From Phycisphaerales bacterium (GTDB lineage Bacteria > Planctomycetota > Phycisphaerae > UBA1845): a DNA stretch of 5,401 bases. Numbering within the stretch: position 1 is the first letter of the stretch; every line of letters starts with the position of its first letter. A program made the translations under genes and the position numbers. Of the stretch, positions 1-4,335 are shown one piece after another. Where the stretch lies: contig JAUWNF010000281.1 of NCBI GenBank assembly GCA_030612785.1, positions 1 to 5,401 of the forward strand, read 5' to 3'. Below the pieces are notes generated by a model that did no database searches, had not been told where the DNA came from, and saw only the letters and a list, made by a program, of their open reading frames with translations.

Positions 1-102
1 TTTGGAGAAAGGGGAGAGGTTGTGTTTCGCGGCGGTTCGATTGTCGGAGACCTCAGGGCGTCGAGGGCGTGGAAAGGTGGATGGCTGTGGAGCAAGGGTT
101 AA
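1..102 (+). CDS. Possible 3' end of an upstream gene (hypothetical)
   Basis: Frame 1 is open from the first base to a TAA at 100-102, giving 33 residues that end in GGWLWSKG. The stop abuts the first repeat hairpin (102-116), which would fit a repeat sitting directly behind a gene. I recognise no family. A 33-codon open stretch is common by chance in GC-rich DNA, and nothing in the codon use is decisive. The next ~135 bases beyond the repeats (351-485) hold nothing I can identify. Confidence 0.22.
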   Translation, partial: FGERGEVVFRGGSIVGDLRASRAWKGGWLWSKG

Positions 103-202
103 TCCCCGGAGGGGATGGCGGAATAGAGCCCAGGGTGAGCGGAGCGAGCCCTGGGTCACAGAGGTGGTGAGGATCTTAACCCCCGGAGGGGGTGACGGAA
201 GG
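101..202 (-). repeat. Structured dispersed repeat, inverted copy
   Basis: Read on the minus strand, this copy has three stem-loops in the same order as the copy at 248-350. First comes CCTTCCGTC followed by an ACCCCC-TCC-GGGGGT hairpin (179-193). Second is a long stem made of CCCAGGG (129-135) and CCCTGGG (149-155), followed by TATTCC. Third is an ATCCCC-TCC-GGGGAT hairpin (102-116). Together with the plus-strand copy it forms a large imperfect inverted repeat around a 45-bp spacer. I recall similar repeats in planctomycete genomes, where chance ORFs inside them are often called as hypothetical proteins. Here they are better read as non-coding. Confidence 0.8.
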
Positions 203-247
203 ACGGAGCTCGAGACGCTTTCCCACGACGTTCGCGGTGGAGTCCTG

Positions 248-350
248 CCTTCCGTCGCCCTGTTCAGGGGCTTGACGGCTGCGGGTTCTGCTTACCCAGG
301 GCTCGCTGCGCGTCGCCCTGGGCTGTATTCCAACGCCTCCTTCGGAGGCT
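248..350 (+). repeat. Structured dispersed repeat, forward copy
   Basis: The element order is: CCGTC/GACGG outer arms (252-256 and 274-278) around a CCCTG/CAGGG stem; an 8-bp stem CCCAGGGC (295-302) with GCCCTGGG (315-322); the box TATTCC; and a perfect 6-bp stem GCCTCC-TTC-GGAGGC (335-349). The same order occurs at 4164-4292 and, inverted, at 101-202. The terminal hairpins differ in sequence between copies but keep their pairing. The function is unknown. Transcribed RNA structure, a REP/MITE-like mobile element and a transcription boundary are all possible. Confidence 0.8.
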
Positions 351-485
351 AACACACCTCCGCGCGCCCTTCCCGAGTGGATCCCGAAAACCTTGTCAAG
401 AAAACGAGAAAAAAACACCTTTGCAATACAGAGGACTTTAGCCCTCGCCGTCCAAACTGCCTTTCCTGGCTACCTGTCCGCCCCA

Positions 486-709
486 CTAACTCAGCCAACG
501 TCCGAACTCCTTGGGCGTGACATCGATGTCTCGGAGGATGGCCCGAATAATGCAGGGGCCCAAGTCTTCCCCCCGATGATCAGGTACGGTGGCGGTGCGT
601 CCGTTAGAATAAAGAAGCGATGACTACCTCGTTGCCTCACCTGCTGAAAACCGAGGGATTCCAGGAACCGGAGCATTCTCCGCGCGGGTACCACCCGGAG
701 GCGACTCAT
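486..709 (-). pseudogene. hicA: HicA-family toxin gene, frameshifted
   Basis: HicA toxins are small double-stranded-RNA-binding-fold ribonucleases that cleave mRNA and are neutralised by HicB. The first 33 codons from ATG at 709 match the family: a helix followed by LGFQQVRQRGSHRFF, with the conserved catalytic-type His at residue 30. The frame then breaks at about position 611. Resuming one base back gives YSNGRTATVPDHRGEDLG and a typical IIRAILRDIDV...EF tail, ending at TAG (486-488). The spliced product would be 74 residues, the normal HicA size. Unshifted, the frame runs into unrelated sequence rich in Pro and Ser. A GGAGGTG ribosome site lies at 721-715, and the ATG overlaps the hicB stop as ATGA. 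A one-base assembly error is the alternative to a true pseudogene. No clear -1 slippery heptamer is present. Confidence 0.8.
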
Positions 710-918
710 TCGGTCACCTCCATTTGCTCAACAGCCACAAACCGATGTTTAGCTGGGTTCTCATGGGCGAGGCACAGCTTAATCACCTGAGTGATTCGTC
801 TTCGGAGTGTGGGGAGAGTCTTGGCTTGAGTATAGCAACTACGTAACCCTGGTACCGTGGCCACATAGTAGCCCTCTTCGTCTTGCTCAATCAACACGGT
901 CAACTGCCGGGTCTTCAT
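706..918 (-). CDS. hicB: HicB-family antitoxin
   Basis: From ATG at 918 the product is 70 residues beginning MKTRQLTVLIEQDEEGYYVA, the N-terminal strand pattern of the HicB / UPF0150 fold that binds and blocks HicA. It continues VPGLRSCYTQAKTLPTLRRR, a divergent form of the usual PGC.TQG.T stretch, and ends QMEVTE. No C-terminal DNA-binding domain is present, as in many short HicB proteins paired with HicA. I prefer this ATG over an in-frame TTG at 948 because it matches the usual family start and has AAGGTG about eight bases upstream. The stop overlaps the hicA start by 4 bp (ATGA), so the order is hicB-hicA. Because hicA is broken, this antitoxin may have no local target, though it could still neutralise a related HicA elsewhere. 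Confidence 0.82.
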   Translation of the reverse strand: MKTRQLTVLIEQDEEGYYVATVPGLRSCYTQAKTLPTLRRRITQVIKLCLAHENPAKHRFVAVEQMEVTE

Positions 919-960
919 TGTGGTCACCTTGATCGTAAACCCTTGCAAATCAATTCGATT

Positions 961-1077
961 CTACGACGGTTCGGGCAGCAAAACGATCTCGGCGGTCTGG
1001 TCCGCGTCGAGTGGCAAGAAGTCCGGGCAAATACTGCCTGCCGGCTCCACCTGCCTGATGACGCACAAGACCTGCCT
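961..1077 (-). pseudogene. Possible tiny ORF with a lost start codon
   Basis: This frame reads QVLCVIRQVEPAGS and, after a few residues, FLPLDADQTAEIVLLPEPS before TAG at 961-963. The look is that of a short strand-rich antitoxin-like protein. I cannot name a family with certainty. A strong GGAGGA site at 1088-1083 is followed, five bases on, by the in-frame codon AGG (1077-1075), one base different from ATG. If that was the start, the protein would have had 38 residues. A TTG at 1068 could still give about 35 residues, but it is far from the ribosome site. The ORF lies 42 bases upstream of hicB on the same strand. The rest of 919-1131 holds only a -10-like TATACT (1112-1107) with no good -35. 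Confidence 0.3.
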
Positions 1078-1131
1078 ATGATTCCTCCGCGCTGTAGAGA
1101 CACTTCAGTATACCGCGCCGCGAACGAAACT

Positions 1132-2016
1132 CTACGCATCTCTCGTTTCCCTCGCACGCTGCCAGGCCGTCCGCGACGCCCGTTGGGTCAGCACGCCGAC
1201 GATCTCGCGGCGGAAGTCGGCCGAGCCGCGTATGTCGGAGATCGGTTCGGCCGCTTCCATGGCGGCATCGGCCGCCCGGTGGAACGCTTCTTCGTCCGGG
1301 GGGCGACCGGCAAGCGCCGCACCCGCAGCCTCGACCAGCATCGGGACGGGGGCAACTGCGCCGAGGACGACGCGGGCGTCGCGCACGGTGTTGCCGTCGC
1401 CAAGGAGAAGACTGGCGGCGACGGCGGCCACCGCGATGGCGTTGCCGTCGCGGAGTTGGAATCTGGCGTAGGCGGCCCCGAAGCGGGGCGGAGGCTTCGG
1501 AACGAGGATTGCCGTCAGCACCTCGTCGTCGCGCAGCACGGTTTGGCGCGGCCCGACGAAGAACGCATCCAACGGGACGGTGCGCTCGCCCTTCGCCGAC
1601 CAGAGCACGACCGCCGCGTTCATCGCCGTCAAAATGGGAGGGAGGTCGGCGGAGGGCACGGCGCTGGCGATGTTGCCTCCGACCGTGGCAACGTTGCGAA
1701 CCTGCGGAGCCGCCATCTTGCGAGTAGCGTCGAGGATCGGGGAAAACCGCGCGCGCACGATCGGCGAGCGATCCAGTTGCGTGATGGTGGCGAGCGCGCC
1801 GATGCGCAAGTGACCCCCCGTTTCGGATATGCCACGCAGGGCCTCGATTCGGTTGATGGAGACCAAGTGCCCGACGCGAACTCGGCCGGTCTTGAGATCG
1901 ACCAGCAAATCCGTACCCCCCGCAAGCAGGCGGGCGTCCGGTGCGTGGCGCGCCATTGCGGCCGCCGCTTGTTCGAGTGTGTCGGTCTCGTGTAGTTCAA
2001 TGTCCGGTACGTACAC
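1132..2016 (-). CDS. FAD-binding subunit, xanthine dehydrogenase / hydroxybenzoyl-CoA reductase family
   Basis: This is the medium, FAD-carrying subunit of a molybdenum hydroxylase. Such subunits pass electrons between FAD and the [2Fe-2S] subunit of a three-subunit enzyme. From the GTG at 2016 it has 294 residues, a normal length. FAD-binding signatures are LLAGGTDLL (residues 30-38) and ATVGGNIASAVPSADLPP (110-127), followed by the usual C-terminal domain. The GTG is chosen because MYVPDIELHETDTLEQA is a typical family start and GGAG lies nine bases upstream. An ATG at 2070 would add 18 unlike residues and overlap tetR further. The gene overlaps the tetR end by 20 bp, suggesting coupled translation. 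It has no cysteine, so it lacks the [4Fe-4S] insert of the 4-hydroxybenzoyl-CoA reductase beta subunit HcrB. No gene for a molybdenum or iron-sulfur partner is in the window, so the substrate is unknown. Confidence 0.88.
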   Translation of the reverse strand: MYVPDIELHETDTLEQAAAAMARHAPDARLLAGGTDLLVDLKTGRVRVGHLVSINRIEALRGISETGGHLRIGALATITQLDRSPIVRARFSPILDATRKMAAPQVRNVATVGGNIASAVPSADLPPILTAMNAAVVLWSAKGERTVPLDAFFVGPRQTVLRDDEVLTAILVPKPPPRFGAAYARFQLRDGNAIAVAAVAASLLLGDGNTVRDARVVLGAVAPVPMLVEAAGAALAGRPPDEEAFHRAADAAMEAAEPISDIRGSADFRREIVGVLTQRASRTAWQRARETRDA

Positions 2017-2677
2017 GCTCGGAGTCTCCGAGTACGCCGTGAAGGAACTGTGTCGTAATCTGGTTGGCAACGGTCGTCGGGGAGCAGCCTCGCTTCGGGA
2101 CGTACCAACGGTATAACCAGTTCAACATGCCGAAGAGGGACATCGTGGCCACGTGACGATTGAGCGTGGTCTCGGAGGCATGCGTATCAAAGATCCGATC
2201 GACGATGCCCCGGGTGAGGTCATAGTAATCGTGCCGCAGCCGGCGGGCCTCCTGGTCAGCTTCCCCGGTCAGCGAGTCCAGTTCGTGAGAGCAGGCCTTG
2301 AGGGCGTCCATGTTGGCGGCGAAGTACCCGACGTGTGCGCGGACCATCACCCGCAGTTGTTCGATCGGGTCGGCCACCCCGTGCAGTTTTTCGCGGAGGC
2401 CGCTGACCAGCGAGTTGAACGTGCGGAATTGGATGAGGAACAGCATTTTTTCCTTGCTATCGAAGTAATGATAGAGGCCCGCAAGGCTTATGCCGGCCGC
2501 CTCGGCGACCGCCCGCGTCGAGGCCTTCTCATACCCGACACGGGCGATCAGGGCGGTGGCGGCCTCCAGGATGTGGTTGAGGCGCTCGTCGTAAGTTCCC
2601 CGCACATCGGGACTTCGGCCGGTCGTCGCGGGCCGCCCTTCCCGTTCGAACATTCGTTCTGATCTTTCTGACGTCAT
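1997..2677 (-). CDS. TetR/AcrR-family transcriptional regulator
   Basis: The 226-residue product has a TetR N-terminal DNA-binding domain: a helix at about 31-48, then a helix-turn-helix at about 53-75 with AEAAGISLAGLYHYFDSKE and the family's Y-YF-SKE ending. The all-helical C-terminal ligand domain contains LFGMLNWLYRWY (181-192), a pattern I associate with regulators of CoA-ester catabolism such as the KstR2 and PaaR types. It is divergent from the oah gene, and the region between carries an operator-like palindrome. It is therefore likely a repressor of oah and of itself, with an aromatic or acyl-CoA thioester as a plausible effector (inference). ATG 2677 has only a weak GGCGGGG upstream. 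ATG 2653, eight codons in, is an alternative start and lies inside a degenerate operator copy. Confidence 0.9.
   Translation of the reverse strand: MTSERSERMFEREGRPATTGRSPDVRGTYDERLNHILEAATALIARVGYEKASTRAVAEAAGISLAGLYHYFDSKEKMLFLIQFRTFNSLVSGLREKLHGVADPIEQLRVMVRAHVGYFAANMDALKACSHELDSLTGEADQEARRLRHDYYDLTRGIVDRIFDTHASETTLNRHVATMSLFGMLNWLYRWYVPKRGCSPTTVANQITTQFLHGVLGDSERVRTGH
2018..2032. promoter_or_regulatory. 15-nt palindrome covering the FAD-subunit gene's ribosome site
   Basis: CTCGGAGTCTCCGAG is a perfect inverted repeat with one central base. On the minus strand it holds the GGAG ribosome site (2029-2026) of the FAD-subunit gene, two bases upstream of its GTG, within the last codons of tetR. 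In mRNA it could fold into a small hairpin that hides the site until ribosomes finishing tetR open it. This is a structural reading only. Confidence 0.4.
2647..2660. promoter_or_regulatory. Degenerate copy of the TetR operator at the tetR start
   Basis: CGAACATTCGTTCT matches the pattern of the perfect palindrome at 2871-2884 except for AT for GT (the first half's G and the centre) and the last base. It covers the alternative tetR start codon (2653-2651). Binding here would fit autorepression. Chance resemblance is possible, since the stretch is also coding. Confidence 0.35.
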
Positions 2678-2719
2678 GAGTAAACGACCCCGCCACTAGG
2701 CGGACGTGCGCTCAGGTTC

Positions 2720-2748
2720 ACTATGCCGCACCGTGTGCGTAATGTCAA
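2720..2748 (-). promoter_or_regulatory. Predicted sigma-70-type promoter for tetR
   Basis: The minus strand carries a perfect -35 TTGACA (2748-2743), a 17-base spacer and the -10 CATAGT (2725-2720, four of six matches). Transcription would start near 2713, giving a leader of about 36 bases to the ATG at 2677. Its position immediately upstream of tetR and back to back with the oah promoter supports it. Confidence 0.6.
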
Positions 2749-2771
2749 GAATGAACGTCCGAGAAAGTGGC

Positions 2772-2799
2772 TTGACGGCATTAGTAAAATGGCGATAAT
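2772..2799 (+). promoter_or_regulatory. Predicted sigma-70-type promoter for oah
   Basis: TTGACG (2772-2777) and GATAAT (2794-2799), each five of six matches to consensus, are separated by 16 bases. Transcription would begin near 2806, leaving a leader of about 142 bases before the oah ATG. That leader contains the palindrome at 2871-2884, so a bound repressor could block elongation or a second, weaker promoter. A half-site-like TGAACGTCCGAG (2752-2763) lies between this promoter and the divergent tetR promoter. Confidence 0.6.
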
Positions 2800-2870
2800 T
2801 AGCCAAGTGTCGGGTTCGGCACACGCGACGTCGGAGGCAGTAAAAGCTTGGTTGTCGCCGTTTTGCCGAT

Positions 2871-2884
2871 CGAACGTACGTTCG
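2871..2884. promoter_or_regulatory. Perfect 14-bp palindrome, candidate TetR operator
   Basis: CGAACGTACGTTCG is a perfect palindrome, the size and symmetry expected for a TetR dimer. It fits the CNAACGNNCGTTNG pattern I recall for the phenylacetyl-CoA-responsive repressor PaaR of Thermus thermophilus. It lies 64 bases before the oah ATG. A smaller palindrome CCGTACGG (2903-2910) sits 29 bp away centre to centre. Binding by the neighbouring TetR protein is inferred from proximity and symmetry. Confidence 0.6.
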
Positions 2885-2947
2885 GTTTTCGCAGCGCACT
2901 GACCGTACGGGTTCGCGTTTGTCCGCATCTGTTCGGAGGAGCCCATC

Positions 2948-4075
2948 ATGAGTCTATTCCCCGCTCAAAAAGCTGAATCGTTCGATTTCAAGGAGGTTCA
3001 ATACGAAAAGCGCGATTGGGTCGCCCGGGTCACGATCAACCGACCTCACAACTACAACGCCTACAGCACACCGGCGCTGCAGGAACTGGCCACCGCGTTC
3101 GAGGATGCTTCCTGGGATGATAACGTCGCCGTCGTGGTGTACACCGGGACCGGTGATCGTGCCTTCTGTACCGGGGGCGACGTGAAGGAATACCAGGAGA
3201 ACTACACGCAGAAGCCGCGCGACTACTGGAAGTACATGTGCTGCTTCAAGGGCTATATCGAATCGATGGTCAACTGCGCCAAGCCGGTGATCGCGCGGCT
3301 AAACGGGATGGCCGTCGGCGGCGGCAACGAGAGTCAACTGGCGTGCGACCTGGCGGTCATGGGTGAGCATGCATTTATCGCCCAGGTGGGAACCGGCGTC
3401 GGCTCGGTAGCGTGTGGCGGATCGACGCAGTGGCTGCCCCTGCACGTCGGAGATCGCAGGGCGCGGGGCATACTGTTCCTCAATCAGCGGTATCCGGCTT
3501 ACACGTCGTTGGCGATGGGTCTGGTGAATGTCGTGGCGCCGACGGTCAAGGGGCCTGATGGCGGATATGTGACGCGCTTCAAGGCCGGCCGCAAGTATCT
3601 CGCCGATTGGAATACCGATACGTGGGATGATCCCTTCGAGAATCGTGCGACCCCGGATGAGATCAAGAAAGCCCAGAAAGGCCGGGACGGCTACGCGATC
3701 GATCTCGCGCGGCTGGACGAGGTGGTGGCGGACCTGTGCGATCAGGTGGTCAACAAGTTCTTCGAGTGCACGCGCTACACCAAGGCGCAGGTGAATTTTT
3801 GGAAGGACCTATCCTGGCACGCCACCGCCGGCCACGCGCGGGATTGGCTGTCGACGCACTACACCAGCCTGGAGCCGTACGAGGGAATGACCGCCTTTGT
3901 GGAGAAGCGGAAGGTGGATTTCGTGGGTATGCGGCAACGGGCTGCGGACCCCAACGGGTCAAGTGAGTTTCTGTGGGGGCCTTACGCCAAGCAATGCTCG
4001 AAGTGTGAAGCGAAAGGCATTCCCGCCCACTTCGAGTTCTGCGGCAAGTGCGGCGCGAAGTTGGCGACGTCATGA
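2948..4075 (+). CDS. oah: 6-oxocyclohex-1-ene-1-carbonyl-CoA hydrolase (BamA/Oah)
   Basis: This crotonase-superfamily enzyme of anaerobic aromatic catabolism adds water to 6-oxocyclohex-1-ene-1-carbonyl-CoA and opens the ring, giving 3-hydroxypimelyl-CoA. It is unrelated to the outer-membrane protein also named BamA. The 375-residue length suits the family and is longer than a typical enoyl-CoA hydratase (~260). Crotonase oxyanion-hole segments are FCTGGDVKEY (73-82) and GMAVGGGNESQLACDLAV (120-137). The long C-terminal part with FWKDLSWHATAGHARDWLS and YEGMTAFVEKRKVDF (311-325) is, from family knowledge, diagnostic of BamA. A tail with C350-x2-C353 and C365-x2-C368 looks like a small zinc ribbon. 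The start has an excellent GGAGGAG (2935-2941) six bases upstream. The gene is divergent from tetR. The SDR and thiolase genes downstream on the same strand fit the next pathway steps. A dienoyl-CoA hydratase is a less likely reading. Confidence 0.87.
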   Translation: MSLFPAQKAESFDFKEVQYEKRDWVARVTINRPHNYNAYSTPALQELATAFEDASWDDNVAVVVYTGTGDRAFCTGGDVKEYQENYTQKPRDYWKYMCCFKGYIESMVNCAKPVIARLNGMAVGGGNESQLACDLAVMGEHAFIAQVGTGVGSVACGGSTQWLPLHVGDRRARGILFLNQRYPAYTSLAMGLVNVVAPTVKGPDGGYVTRFKAGRKYLADWNTDTWDDPFENRATPDEIKKAQKGRDGYAIDLARLDEVVADLCDQVVNKFFECTRYTKAQVNFWKDLSWHATAGHARDWLSTHYTSLEPYEGMTAFVEKRKVDFVGMRQRAADPNGSSEFLWGPYAKQCSKCEAKGIPAHFEFCGKCGAKLATS

Positions 4076-4094
4076 CCATGTGGGAGGAAAAGGG

Positions 4095-4117
4095 AATCCC
4101 CAAAGGGAATGGCGGAA
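4095..4117 (-). repeat. Truncated inverted copy of the structured repeat
   Basis: AATCCCC...GGGAATGGCGGAAT here aligns with 101-124: the terminal hairpin (now AAA loop, one mismatched pair) and the following box. The central CCCAGGG stem is missing. It precedes a full forward copy (4164-4292), so the inverted-pair layout of 101-350 recurs in degraded form. Confidence 0.55.
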
Positions 4118-4163
4118 TGGTACATACGGGAAGTTTGCCGAAAATGTCCATTCTGAATCCCTG

Positions 4164-4292
4164 CTTTCCGTCGCCCCTTTCAGGGGCTGAACGGTTCTGG
4201 GTTCTGGTTACCCAGGGCTCGCCTTTGACCTGCGGCTGCGCTGCAGATCAAGGGTTCGCCCTGGGCTTTATTCCGTCGTCCGCTTCGCGGAC
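4164..4292 (+). repeat. Structured dispersed repeat, forward copy with enlarged central hairpin
   Basis: Elements match 248-350 in order: CCGT/ACGG arms around GCCCC-TTTCA-GGGGC (4168-4194); CCCAGGGC (4211-4218) paired with GCCCTGGG (4258-4265); TATTCC (4269-4274); and the perfect 6-bp hairpin GTCCGC-TTC-GCGGAC (4278-4292). The central loop is about 27 bases longer than in the first copy. It carries nested arms of its own: TTGA (4225-4228) with TCAA (4248-4251), and CTGC (4230-4233) with GCAG (4243-4246). It fills most of the 260-bp gap between oah and the SDR gene, so any oah-SDR transcript would include it. Confidence 0.8.
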
Positions 4293-4335
4293 TGCTGGTG
4301 AGTATGGGCACCCATCGGAGACATAGGAATAGCCA

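Noticed and set aside
101..350. CRISPR array or phage attachment site
   Set aside because: Repeats are few, inverted, and of hairpin type, without regular spacers. No cas, integrase or tRNA gene is nearby.
2..352. Open frame of 116 codons across the first repeats
   Set aside because: It reads straight through both inverted repeat copies and contains no domain. It is the sort of hypothetical protein produced by translating structured repeats.
605..620. Programmed -1 frameshift in hicA
   Set aside because: No X-XXY-YYZ slippery heptamer is present at the break and no such mechanism is known to me for HicA. A mutation or read error is simpler.
883..1995. Long plus-strand open frame of 370 codons
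   Set aside because: It is antisense to the FAD-subunit gene, rich in Arg and Gly, without recognisable motifs. The minus-strand reading has clear FAD-binding signatures. Long antisense frames are usual in GC-rich genes.
2153..2662. Plus-strand open frame of 169 codons
   Set aside because: It is antisense to tetR, whose helix-turn-helix is unmistakable. No ribosome site or family resemblance was seen.
2863..2891. Second oah promoter with the palindrome in its spacer (TTGCCG at 2863-2868)
   Set aside because: The position would suit repression, but the -10 candidate at 2886-2891 (TTTTCG) matches consensus at only two of six bases.
2806..2947. Riboswitch in the oah leader
   Set aside because: The leader is long enough, but I found no known aptamer signature and the only clear structures are short DNA palindromes that suit a dimeric repressor better.
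4048..4326. Plus-strand open frame between oah and the SDR gene
   Set aside because: It overlaps the end of oah and runs through the repeat hairpins. Its sequence resembles repeat translation, not a protein family.
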